Assembly: GCA_900770635.1 (NCBI GenBank)
Contig: CAAGLB010000101.1
Coordinates: forward strand, 89,131-153,130
Source: an uncultured Alistipes sp.
GTDB taxonomy: Bacteria; Bacteroidota; Bacteroidia; Bacteroidales; Rikenellaceae
Direction of reading: 5' to 3'
Length of the DNA stretch: 64,000 nt
Under the pieces are notes generated by a model. That model was not told the DNA's origin, did not search any database, and was given only the letters and a program-made list of their open reading frames with translations. This document shows positions 24,118 through 32,234 of this stretch, in pieces; position 1 is the first letter of the stretch, and each line of letters starts with the position of its first letter. A program made the translations under genes and the position numbers.

Positions 24118-26583
24118 ATGAACGTATCATTCAACTGGTTAAAGCGCTACCTCAAGTGTGACTTGGAGGCTGAGCGTATTGCCGAAATACTCACCGAGCT
24201 CGGCTTGGAGGTCGAGGAGTTCGAGAAGATTGAGACCATCAAGGGCGGCTTGAAGGGCGTTGTTGTTGGCGAGGTGCTCACATGCGAGGATCACCCCGAC
24301 TCTGACCACCTACACATCACCACCGTAGATGTTGGTGCCGAGGCACCACTTCAGATTGTCTGTGGCGCTGCCAACTGCCGCAAGGGCCTCAAAGTTATGT
24401 GTGCCACCGTAGGCGCTGTGCTCTACCCTATCGACTCTGACGAGGAGTTCAAGATTAAGCGTAGCAAGATTCGAGGTGTCGAGTCGCTCGGTATGCTCTG
24501 TGCCGAGGACGAGCTTGGCATCGGCCGCAACCACGAGGGCATCATGGAGCTCCCAGCAGAGGCCGTTGTGGGCACACCTGCCAAGGAGTATCTTAACATT
24601 GCTGATGACTACCTCATCGGCATCGGCCTTACGCCTAACCGTGTAGATGCAGCATCGCACATCGGCGTTGCTCGTGACTTGGCAGCCTACCTCAAGAGCC
24701 GTGGCGAGAAAGTGGAGTTCACCTTGCCATCAGTTGATGGTTTCAAGGTTGACGATACATCACGCACTATCGAGGTGGAGGTTGTTAACTCGGAGGCAGC
24801 ACCACGCTATGCAGGTATCACCGTTAGCGGCTGTAAGATTGCTCCATCACCCGAGTGGATGCAGAACGAGTTGCGTGCTGCGGGCATCAACCCTAAGAAC
24901 AACCTCGTAGATATCACAAACTACGTTTTGTTCGAGCTTGGTCAGCCTTTGCACGCATTCGATGCCGATAAGATTGAGGGTGGCAAGGTTGTCGTTCGCT
25001 CGGCTGTTGAGGGCGAGAAGTTCGTTACGTTGGACGGCGTGGAGCGCACACTCACCGCTAACGACCTTATGATCTGCTCCGCTGAGCGCCCTATGTGTAT
25101 CGCTGGCGTATATGGCGGTCAGGACTCAGGCATCTCGGACGAGACCGTAAACGTATTTATCGAGAGCGCCTACTTCCACCCTGTGTGGGTGCGTAAGACC
25201 GCTAAGCGCTTTGGTCTAAATACCGACGCTTCGTTCCGCTTCGAGCGAGGCATCGACCCAAATATCCAGGTGTACGCCCTTAAGCGTGCTGCTATGCTCA
25301 TGCAGGAGTTGGCAGGTGGTCGCATCACATCTGAGATCATAGACATCAACCCTACCCCTGCCGAGCACTTCGAGTTTGAGTTCTCGTTGGAGCGTGCTCG
25401 CAAGCTCATCGGCAAGGATATTCCTGAGCATACTTTCATGACAATCCTCGAAAGTTTGGACGTCGAGGTGCGTGGTCGTGAGGGCGAGGTGTTGAAGGTT
25501 GCTGTGCCACCATACCGTGTAGATGTTCAGCGTGAGGCCGACCTTATCGAGGATGTATTGCGTGTATATGGCTACAACAACATCGAGATCTCTGACCATG
25601 TAAACTCTACATTGTCGTACGCTCCAAAGCCAGATAAAGCACGCCTTCAGAATGTAGCCTCTGACTACCTAACAGCGAATGGCTACACTGAGATTATGTC
25701 TAACTCGCTCACAAAGTCATCATACTACGAAGGCTCAACAGCGTACCCTGTGGAGCGCTGCGTGAAGATTATGAACCCACTCTCGCAGGATCTCAACGTC
25801 ATGCGTCAGACCCTGATGTTCAACGCCTTGGAGGCTGTCGAGCTCAACGTAAACCGCCGCAACGCTAACCTCAAGCTATACGAGGTGGGTAACTGCTACG
25901 CCTTTGCAGAGGAGAAGGCATCGGAGGAGAATGCCCTCGCAAAGTACGAGGAGAGCTACCGCATAGCCATCACCGTTACAGGTCTTCAGTCGCAGCTGTC
26001 GTGGAACTCTAAGGCTGAGACCTCATCATTCTTTACCCTTCGTGGCATGGTTGAGCGCCTACTAAAGCGCTTCAGCATCGACCTCTACCAGTTGCAGTGC
26101 GAGTCACTCGATTGCGACCTCTATGCCGACGCTATCGTCTTTAAGCAGGGCCCTAAGGAGGTGTTGCGCATGGGCGTTGTGTCGCCTATCGTGCGCAAGA
26201 AGTTCGACATCAAGCAGGAGGTATACTTCGCCGAGATCGACTTCGACCAGCTTATCAAGATGACTAAGAAGTCAAAGGTTCAGTTCAAGGAGCTCTCTAA
26301 GTTCCCAGAGGTTAAGCGTGACTTGGCTCTGTTGGTTGATAAGGGCGTGACGTTCTCACAGCTCCGCTCTATCGCCTTTGCCACCGAGAAGAAGTTGCTT
26401 AAGTCGGTATCCTTGTTCGACGTCTACGAGGGCGACAAACTACCTGAGGGCAAGAAGTCATACGCCTTGAGCTTCATCTTGGAGGATAAGGCCCAGACCT
26501 TGACCGACAAGCAGATCGAGCGCACCATGTCTAACATCCAGACCCAGTTGGAGCAGAAGACCGGCGCCGAAATCCGCAAGTAA
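24118..26583 (+). CDS. pheT: Phenylalanyl-tRNA synthetase beta subunit
   Basis: Beta subunit of the alpha2-beta2 PheRS. The 821 residues have the full bacterial domain set: tRNA-binding EMAP-like domain (about 40-155, with GKVLTCEDHPDSDHLHI-type sequence), B3/B4 editing domain (about 210-380: GQPLHAFDADKIEGG, ESAYFHPVWVRKTAKRFGLNTDASFRFERG in part), B5 domain (400-475), the catalytic-like core and the C-terminal anticodon-binding FDX-ACB domain (about 728-821: FKELSKFPEVKRDLALLVD). pheS is not adjacent, which is common in this phylum. A strong terminator follows. Confidence 0.97.
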   Translation: MNVSFNWLKRYLKCDLEAERIAEILTELGLEVEEFEKIETIKGGLKGVVVGEVLTCEDHPDSDHLHITTVDVGAEAPLQIVCGAANCRKGLKVMCATVGAVLYPIDSDEEFKIKRSKIRGVESLGMLCAEDELGIGRNHEGIMELPAEAVVGTPAKEYLNIADDYLIGIGLTPNRVDAASHIGVARDLAAYLKSRGEKVEFTLPSVDGFKVDDTSRTIEVEVVNSEAAPRYAGITVSGCKIAPSPEWMQNELRAAGINPKNNLVDITNYVLFELGQPLHAFDADKIEGGKVVVRSAVEGEKFVTLDGVERTLTANDLMICSAERPMCIAGVYGGQDSGISDETVNVFIESAYFHPVWVRKTAKRFGLNTDASFRFERGIDPNIQVYALKRAAMLMQELAGGRITSEIIDINPTPAEHFEFEFSLERARKLIGKDIPEHTFMTILESLDVEVRGREGEVLKVAVPPYRVDVQREADLIEDVLRVYGYNNIEISDHVNSTLSYAPKPDKARLQNVASDYLTANGYTEIMSNSLTKSSYYEGSTAYPVERCVKIMNPLSQDLNVMRQTLMFNALEAVELNVNRRNANLKLYEVGNCYAFAEEKASEENALAKYEESYRIAITVTGLQSQLSWNSKAETSSFFTLRGMVERLLKRFSIDLYQLQCESLDCDLYADAIVFKQGPKEVLRMGVVSPIVRKKFDIKQEVYFAEIDFDQLIKMTKKSKVQFKELSKFPEVKRDLALLVDKGVTFSQLRSIAFATEKKLLKSVSLFDVYEGDKLPEGKKSYALSFILEDKAQTLTDKQIERTMSNIQTQLEQKTGAEIRK

Positions 26584-26612
26584 TCAAGCACTACATTGCT
26601 TTGCAATAACTA

Positions 26613-26648
26613 AAACTCCGTATGGACAAACCCATACGGAGTTTTTTT
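26613..26648 (+). terminator. Intrinsic terminator of pheT
   Basis: Stem AACTCCGTATGG (26614-26625) pairs perfectly with CCATACGGAGTT (26632-26643), followed by a seven-T run. Confidence 0.92.
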
Positions 26649-26703
26649 GCACTCCCACCTCGTTGTCATGTTGAGCGAAAGCACACCTAACTTTAAGTGA
26701 CAA

Positions 26704-26975
26704 CTGAAAAGTTAAAACTGAAAGGGGAAAAGTAAGGTGTCTGCGACGCATGTTTACAAAGTGAAAGGTTAAAACTGAAAGGGGAAAAGTAAGGTGTCTG
26801 CGACGCATGTTTACAAAGTGAAAAGTTAAAACTGAAAAGTGAAAAGTAAGGTGTCTGCGACGTATGTTTATATAATTCGTGCGAAGCACACCACACTTTT
26901 CAGTTGTCACCTCTCACTTTTCACTTCGTGCGAAGCACACTTCACCTTTCACTTTTCACCTTTAACCTTTCACCT
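26704..26975. repeat. Family C: 57-bp unit repeated in tandem three times
   Basis: Units at 26704-26760, 26761-26817 and from 26818 share TTAAAACTGAAAGGGGAAAA and TAAGGTGTCTGCGACGCATG at a 57-base period; the third is completed by TTCGTGCGAAGCACACCAC and TTTTCAGTTGTCACC. A palindrome B fragment (TGTCATGTTGAGCGAAAG) lies at about 26665. The 494-base gap between pheT and htpG contains only these repeats, the terminator and the htpG control region. Confidence 0.85.
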
Positions 26976-26990
26976 CGTCTGTCACTCCGT

Positions 26991-27032
26991 CTGCCAAAAT
27001 GGCAGAGATGCAGGCTTGGCACACCATTTGTC
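26991..27032 (+). promoter_or_regulatory. Candidate sigma-54-type promoter and palindromic site of htpG
   Basis: The palindrome CTGCCA-AAA-TGGCAG (26991-27005) lies 10 bases before TTGGCACACCATTTGTC (27016-27032), which matches the -24/-12 consensus YTGGCAC-N5-TTGCW with correct 10-base GG-to-GC spacing but T instead of C in the -12 GC pair. Transcription would start near 27043, 35 nt before the ATG. No TAnnTTTG box is seen in this interval. Use by RpoN is an inference. Confidence 0.45.
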
Positions 27033-27077
27033 GTAGGCATACGAAAGCAGATAATAATTAACTAAAACAAAATAGAT

Positions 27078-29135
27078 ATGGCAAATGGCAAAATTGGGGT
27101 GACAACAGAAAACATCTTCCCCGTAATCAAGAAGTTCCTTTACTCCGACCACGAGATTTTCTTGCGTGAGTTGGTATCTAACGCTGTGGACGCTACGCAG
27201 AAGCTAAAGACGCTATCGGCAAAGGGCGAGGCGCAGGGCGAGCTTGGCGACCTAACAATACATGTAGACGTAGACAGCGAGGCTAAGACACTCACAATCA
27301 CCGACCGAGGTGTCGGCATGTCGATGGAGGAGGTTGACCGCTACATCAACCAGATTGCCTTCTCGGGTGCCGAGGAGTTTATGGCTAAGTACAAGGATCA
27401 GGCGATCATCGGCCACTTCGGCCTTGGCTTCTACTCATCGTTCATGGTGGCTGACAAGGTGGAGATATTCTCGCAGTCGTATCGTGCCGACGAAAAGAGT
27501 GTACACTGGTCGTGCAACGGCTCGCCAGAGTTCGAGATGGAGGAGCTCAATGAGAAGTTAGAGCGTGGCACACGTATCGTGTTGCACCTTTCGGAGGAGT
27601 GCGTGGAGTATGCTCAGCGCACAGAGATTGAGGCGTTGCTAAGAAAGTATTGCCGCTTCCTACCCGTAGCTATCGCATGCGGCAAGAAGCAGGAGTGGCG
27701 TGACGGCAAGTATCACGACACCGATGAGGATAACATCATCAACGACACAACACCACTCTGGACACGCAAGCCCGCCGACATCACCGAGGAGGAGTACAAA
27801 GAGTTCTACGCAAGCCTCTACCCTGCGTCTGAGGAGCCTCTGTTCTATATTCACCTCAACATCGACTATCCGTTCAACCTAACGGGTATTCTCTACTTCC
27901 CTAAGCTACGCAACAACTTCGAGATTCAGAAGAACCGCATTCAGCTATACTCGAACCAGGTGTTCGTCACCGACGAGGTGCGTGGCATAGTGCCCGAGTA
28001 TTTGACGCTGCTACATGGCGTTATCGACTCGCCCGACATTCCGCTCAACGTGTCACGCAGCTACCTTCAGAGCGACGCCAACGTGAAGAAGATCTCGGGA
28101 TACATCACCCGCAAGGTGGCAGACCGCCTTCAGGAGCTCTTCAACACCATGCGTCCCGACTTCGAGAGCAAGTGGGACGACCTCAAGATATTCATTCAGT
28201 ATGGCATGCTTACCGACGAGAAGTTTGCCGAGAAGGCGGCCAACTTCATGCTTTGGAAGTCTATCGAGGATAAGTACTACACTCCTGCGGAGTATATCGA
28301 GAAGATCAAGGAGCAGCAGACCGACAAGGATGGCTTCACCATCGTGTTGTATGTCGACGACGCTGTGGGCAAGGACGCCTTTGTGGAGGCTGCCAAGAGC
28401 CGTGGCTACGACATTCTTGAGCTTAACGGCCAGCTCGACAGCCACTATATCCAGTACTACGAGTCGAAGAACGAGAAGGTGCGCTTCGTGCGTGTCGACT
28501 CCGACGTTGTCGACAACCTTATCCGCAAGGCCGAGAAGCAGGCTATGTCGCTAAGCACTGAGCAGCAGGATATCATGCGCCCTGTGTTCGAGAGTCAGAT
28601 GCCTCACGACGAGAAGATTCAGTACCATGTGGCGTTCGAGGCTATGTCGGAGGATGCTGCCCCTGTTGTCATCACTCAGAACGAGTTTATGCGCCGCATG
28701 AAGGAGATGGCCGCAACATCGGGTGGCGAGATGAGCCGCTTTTATGCCGAGATGCCCGACAACTTCACCATAAGCGTCAACGGCAACCACCCTATCGTCA
28801 TCGACATTTTAGGTGAGGTGGAGCGTGAGTATGGCGACAAGCTACGCACCATTGGCAAGAAGATTGCAGCAGCCGAGCAGGAGGAGAGCCGCTTCGAGGA
28901 GGTGATAAAGGATAAGAAGGAGGAGGAGCTTAGCACCGAGGAGCGAGAGATGCGCACAACACTCTCTCAGCGCATCGTCGAGCTACGCCAGGAGCGCACC
29001 TCACGCCTCGAGGAGATTGGCCGAGCAAACCGCAAGGTGCGTCAGATTATCGACCTTGCACTCCTATCAAATGGATTGCTCAAAGGCAAGAACCTCACCG
29101 ACTTTATTCAGCGAAGCATATCGCTCATCGAGTAG
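27078..29135 (+). CDS. htpG: Molecular chaperone HtpG (Hsp90)
   Basis: Cytoplasmic Hsp90-family ATP-dependent chaperone. The GHKL ATP-binding domain has LRELVSNAVDATQKL (Glu and Asn), DRGVGMSMEEV and GHFGLGFYSSFMVADKVEI. The middle domain shows LYSNQVFVTDEVRGIVPEYL and GVIDSPDIPLNVSRSYLQ with the catalytic-loop Arg. The C-terminal dimerisation part is present and there is no MEEVD tail, as expected for bacteria. At 685 residues it is slightly longer than E. coli HtpG. Expression is likely stress-controlled through the unusual upstream site. Confidence 0.97.
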   Translation: MANGKIGVTTENIFPVIKKFLYSDHEIFLRELVSNAVDATQKLKTLSAKGEAQGELGDLTIHVDVDSEAKTLTITDRGVGMSMEEVDRYINQIAFSGAEEFMAKYKDQAIIGHFGLGFYSSFMVADKVEIFSQSYRADEKSVHWSCNGSPEFEMEELNEKLERGTRIVLHLSEECVEYAQRTEIEALLRKYCRFLPVAIACGKKQEWRDGKYHDTDEDNIINDTTPLWTRKPADITEEEYKEFYASLYPASEEPLFYIHLNIDYPFNLTGILYFPKLRNNFEIQKNRIQLYSNQVFVTDEVRGIVPEYLTLLHGVIDSPDIPLNVSRSYLQSDANVKKISGYITRKVADRLQELFNTMRPDFESKWDDLKIFIQYGMLTDEKFAEKAANFMLWKSIEDKYYTPAEYIEKIKEQQTDKDGFTIVLYVDDAVGKDAFVEAAKSRGYDILELNGQLDSHYIQYYESKNEKVRFVRVDSDVVDNLIRKAEKQAMSLSTEQQDIMRPVFESQMPHDEKIQYHVAFEAMSEDAAPVVITQNEFMRRMKEMAATSGGEMSRFYAEMPDNFTISVNGNHPIVIDILGEVEREYGDKLRTIGKKIAAAEQEESRFEEVIKDKKEEELSTEEREMRTTLSQRIVELRQERTSRLEEIGRANRKVRQIIDLALLSNGLLKGKNLTDFIQRSISLIE

Positions 29136-29155
29136 AGTCGTCCATATATACGACG

Positions 29156-29186
29156 AGAGCCTGGCAACAAAGCCAGGCTCTATTTT
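29156..29186 (+). terminator. Intrinsic terminator of htpG
   Basis: Stem GAGCCTGGC (29157-29165) with GCCAGGCTC (29172-29180), then TATTTTA. It lies at the convergent junction with the CapA-like gene, whose stop codon begins at 29187 on the minus strand. Confidence 0.85.
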
Positions 29187-30402
29187 ACTGTCTAACGCCT
29201 AACTCGCCATCGTTGGAAATCACGAGCTTCGACTCGGGGAAGTCGCTACGGCTGAGGTTTTGAAGCTCACGTATTACCGTGCCCGTAGCATCTATCTTGG
29301 GCCCTACGCCATAGTATTGTATGGCAGGAATAATCCTTCCGCCACGAAACTCACCATCTGCGGTAAGCTCCACAACAAGCACGGGGGCATAGCCGCATCT
29401 GCCATTTAGCTTCATGCCAACAGGGGTGCAGAAGTTGCCCAACGAGTAGGCAATAAGCTTACCCTTGTACAGCTCCATGCCTCGCACCACGTGGGGTCCA
29501 TGACCATAGACAAGGTCGGCACCAGCATCGATGCATCTATGTGCAAAGGCGTAAACATTTCCTCGGCTATAGCCTATAAACATCTCGTTTTTGCGGGTCA
29601 CGCGATAAGACGTAGCACCCTCAGCACCACCATGTATCGAGACTATCACGATGTCGCATTTAAGCTCATCTCGCAGCCTCTTAACAATCCTCTCGCCAAG
29701 AGCTAAGTCGTGGAGGTTGCACATCAGCTTATTTGGGGCAAAGGCACAGATGCCATAGCGAATGCCATCACGCTCAACGATGGCATAGTCGCACATATTC
29801 TGCACGCCAGCATAGGCGATGCCCGCACTTTTTAGCGTCTGCATAGTAGAGTTGATAGCCTGAACGCCGAAGTCGAGGGTGTGGTTATTTGCCATCGATA
29901 GAAAGTCGAAGCCTGCATCCACGAACCTTTGGGCATAGCGCTGAGGCATGCGGAACATATGCGCATTCTCCGAATCGGAGCCATAGCGTGGCACACCGCC
30001 CTTGTCGAGCAGCACGCCCTCGAGATTACCTAAGGCAAGGTCGGCACCTACAAGATACTCTCTGACATCGTCGAAGAGGTTACGGCCGTCATTCTTCGTA
30101 AGCATTGGCGAAGGATAATTCACGCCAAGCATCATGTCGCCAACACAGGCGAGGCGAAGCACCCTCTCAGGGGGCACTTGTGCCAGAGCAGTCAACGAAT
30201 CGTTGATAGCCCTACGGCGCTCAACCGCTAATCTCTGCTGCTTGTCAAACTCAACAAGGCGAGCAAATAGATCATCAGAAACGACAACACTATCTTGCGC
30301 ATTATCACCATGATAAGCAACCCTATCAGCACCCATGAGTGGTGATATGATGGCGCTGACAACAAGAAACAACGTGGCAATAAAGAATTTCTTTCGTCGC
30401 AT
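29185..30402 (-). CDS. CapA-like (PGA_cap) metallophosphatase-fold protein
   Basis: Exported protein of the CapA/poly-gamma-glutamate capsule family, related to calcineurin-type phosphoesterases. Signal anchor MRRKKFFIATLFLVVSAIIS, then the family motifs: LACVGDMMLGVNYP, DLALGNLEGVL, MANNHTLDFGVQAI, IVSIHGGAEGA and VYGHGPHVVRGMELYKGKLIAYSLGNF (seen as GHGPHVVRGMEL and AYSLGNF). No capsule-synthesis partners (capB/C) are near, so involvement in poly-glutamate synthesis is unproven. It is last in the minus-strand run from 35072, 41 bases after the thioesterase gene, with a run of G in the gap. Confidence 0.9.
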   Translation of the reverse strand: MRRKKFFIATLFLVVSAIISPLMGADRVAYHGDNAQDSVVVSDDLFARLVEFDKQQRLAVERRRAINDSLTALAQVPPERVLRLACVGDMMLGVNYPSPMLTKNDGRNLFDDVREYLVGADLALGNLEGVLLDKGGVPRYGSDSENAHMFRMPQRYAQRFVDAGFDFLSMANNHTLDFGVQAINSTMQTLKSAGIAYAGVQNMCDYAIVERDGIRYGICAFAPNKLMCNLHDLALGERIVKRLRDELKCDIVIVSIHGGAEGATSYRVTRKNEMFIGYSRGNVYAFAHRCIDAGADLVYGHGPHVVRGMELYKGKLIAYSLGNFCTPVGMKLNGRCGYAPVLVVELTADGEFRGGRIIPAIQYYGVGPKIDATGTVIRELQNLSRSDFPESKLVISNDGELGVRQ

Positions 30403-30443
30403 GGGTTAGTCGTTTAGTTTTTTTTTGGGGGGGGAGGCTTCGA

Positions 30444-30845
30444 CTACATACGCTCGAGAACCTCCATGAGCCACTGAGGAACACGTTGTGGTCGGCGTGT
30501 TTGGCTATCGATAAATCCGAGTGTCGTAGTGCCCGAGGCTATATCTCGGCCATCCTCGCCACGTATCTCATACCTAAATGTCATGCGGGCCATAGGCATC
30601 TCGTCGACAAAAACTCTTACCGATATAAGCTCGTCGTAGTAGGCTGGCATGCGATACTTGACCGCAACATCCACTATGGGCATCATCACACCACGACGCT
30701 CCATCTCGGCATAGCTGAGGCCCGCAGCACGTAGCCACTCGGTGCGTGCGGCCTCGAAAAACTTGATATAGTTGGAGTGGTGGACAATACCCATCTGGTC
30801 GGTATGGTGGTACTCCACACGCAACTTATGCTCAAAACTCATCAT
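30444..30845 (-). CDS. Acyl-CoA thioesterase (YbgC/FadM-type hotdog)
   Basis: A 133-residue single-hotdog thioesterase. The active-site signature is clear: VEYHHTDQMGIVHHSNYIKFFEAAR with the catalytic Asp in HTDQMGIVHHSNY. Chain-length preference cannot be told from sequence. There are two adjacent Met codons at the start (MMSFEH), so the start could be 3 bases later. It lies 4 bases after ribF and is translationally linked to it. Confidence 0.92.
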   Translation of the reverse strand: MMSFEHKLRVEYHHTDQMGIVHHSNYIKFFEAARTEWLRAAGLSYAEMERRGVMMPIVDVAVKYRMPAYYDELISVRVFVDEMPMARMTFRYEIRGEDGRDIASGTTTLGFIDSQTRRPQRVPQWLMEVLERM

Positions 30846-30849
30846 AGCA

Positions 30850-31590
30850 CTAAAACTCTAAAATAATATCTCCGTCGAGGGCCTCATCCACAAATATCTG
30901 ACCACCCTCAATATTCGCTACACACTCTTTTCCACCCACAACCCTCACACGATACTCGCCATCGGAGGGCAGCAGCTTATGCTCATCATCGACACTCAGC
31001 ACGCCGCCACGAGCCTTGCCCATGACCACATATCTGTGGCCCAGCAACTCGCAAGCATGCTCCACACACCCACTCTCGAAGAGGTTACGCACAACCGTAG
31101 AGCTTGTCTTATCGCCCGCACAGGTGAACTGCTCGACACGTTCGAGCTCGAAGTCCAGCTCCTCGGCAAGCGGCACAAGCGACTCGTAGCTTCCCTCGTT
31201 GCCACGTCCCAGGCGGTGGTTATAGCCAACGACCATGCCTCGCATGCCCAACTTAGCAACAAGGCTACCTCGCACAAACTCGTCGAACGACTGCTGGCGG
31301 AAACCTTCGTCGAAGTGGGCAACGACAAAGACGTCGACACCCATGCGCTCCAACAAGAGTGCTCGCTCCTCGATGGTTGTCAACAGGCGCATACCCTCGC
31401 TTCGTCCCATAGCAATGCGTGGATGGGGATCGAAGCTAACGACAACGCTCACACCACCGAGCCTATGGGCCATAGTCCTAACACGCTCGATAAGCTCACG
31501 ATGGCCACGATGCACACCATCGAACGATCCTACACTGACTACCGCAGGTCGCCCAAGAGAGATATTATCGAAGCCGTAGAATATCTGCAT
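30850..31590 (-). CDS. ribF: RibF-like FAD synthetase with a shortened riboflavin kinase region
   Basis: RibF normally both phosphorylates riboflavin and adenylates FMN. The N-terminal adenylyltransferase is intact: VSVGSFDGVHRGHRELIERV (HxGH-type), VVVSFDPHPRI, GYNHRLGRGNEGSYESL and SSTVVRNLFESG. After that the kinase region is only about 65 residues (GHRYVVMGKARGG to the stop), and the usual GRTIGFPTAN catalytic motif and the following barrel strands are missing. The start at 31590 (MQIFYGF) is chosen because it lies just past the rex stop; an ATG 42 bases upstream would overlap rex. Total 246 residues against about 305 normally. Confidence 0.85.
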   Translation of the reverse strand: MQIFYGFDNISLGRPAVVSVGSFDGVHRGHRELIERVRTMAHRLGGVSVVVSFDPHPRIAMGRSEGMRLLTTIEERALLLERMGVDVFVVAHFDEGFRQQSFDEFVRGSLVAKLGMRGMVVGYNHRLGRGNEGSYESLVPLAEELDFELERVEQFTCAGDKTSSTVVRNLFESGCVEHACELLGHRYVVMGKARGGVLSVDDEHKLLPSDGEYRVRVVGGKECVANIEGGQIFVDEALDGDIILEF

Positions 31591-31591
31591 A

Positions 31592-32233
31592 CTAATTGTC
31601 GGTAACCTTAACAAAGTAGGCCACCTTCTCAAGAAGTGTTGTTATATCGTAGTTCTCCACAACAATGCCTTGTGGGAAGTTCAGAGGTGCCGACGTGAAG
31701 TTGAGCACACCCTTGATTCCCGCATTGATGATAGGCAGCACGAGTGTTGAGGCCACAGACGTGGGCGACGACACGATGACGATGCTTATGTCGAGCTCAG
31801 CAACACGCTCCTCGAACTCGTCGATATGGTAGCAAGGAACATTGTCGACGAGCTGTCCCACCTTCCTCTCGTCGACATCGAAAGCCGCTGTGATGCGTAG
31901 CTTGAGGCCCTTGTCGTTGAAATACTTGGTAACAGCCTGGCCGAGGTGGCCCATGCCTATGATAGCCACACTCATAGGCTGCTCACTATATAAGATGCCA
32001 TCGATGAAGTCGATGAGCACCTTCACATCGTAGCCCTTCTTGGTGTCGCTCGAGAAGCCTATCAACATAAGGTCACGGCGCACCTGAACAGCCGTAATGC
32101 CATGCATGCCTGCCAGCACATGCGAGAAGACATGAGTGATGCCACTTGCGTGACACTTGATGAGCGTGCGACGATACTCGCTCAGTCGCTCGATAGTCTT
32201 CTCGGGGATGGGCGACGATAGGTTGTTTGCCAT
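31592..32233 (-). CDS. rex: Redox-sensing transcriptional repressor Rex
   Basis: NADH/NAD+-responsive repressor, 213 residues. The N-terminal winged helix shows IPEKTIERLSEYRRTL and GITAVQVRRDLMLIGFSSDTKKGYDV (in part VQVRRDLMLIG), the DNA-recognition part. The Rossmann domain has VAIIGMGHLGQAVTKYF, a close variant of the GxGNLG motif, and a later VVSSPTSVASTLVLPIINAG. The C-terminal FTSAPLNFPQGIVVENYDI segment is the domain-swapped helix region. Rex binding sites (TTGTGNNNNNNTCACAA-like) were not obvious near this gene. It lies one base from both neighbours, inside one operon. Confidence 0.93.
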   Translation of the reverse strand: MANNLSSPIPEKTIERLSEYRRTLIKCHASGITHVFSHVLAGMHGITAVQVRRDLMLIGFSSDTKKGYDVKVLIDFIDGILYSEQPMSVAIIGMGHLGQAVTKYFNDKGLKLRITAAFDVDERKVGQLVDNVPCYHIDEFEERVAELDISIVIVSSPTSVASTLVLPIINAGIKGVLNFTSAPLNFPQGIVVENYDITTLLEKVAYFVKVTDN

Positions 32234-32234
32234 A

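Noticed and set aside
30403..30443. G-run in front of the CapA-like gene as a phase-variable promoter
   Set aside because: A run of about eight G and nine T exists here, but there is no evidence of a promoter around it and a single sequence cannot show variation.
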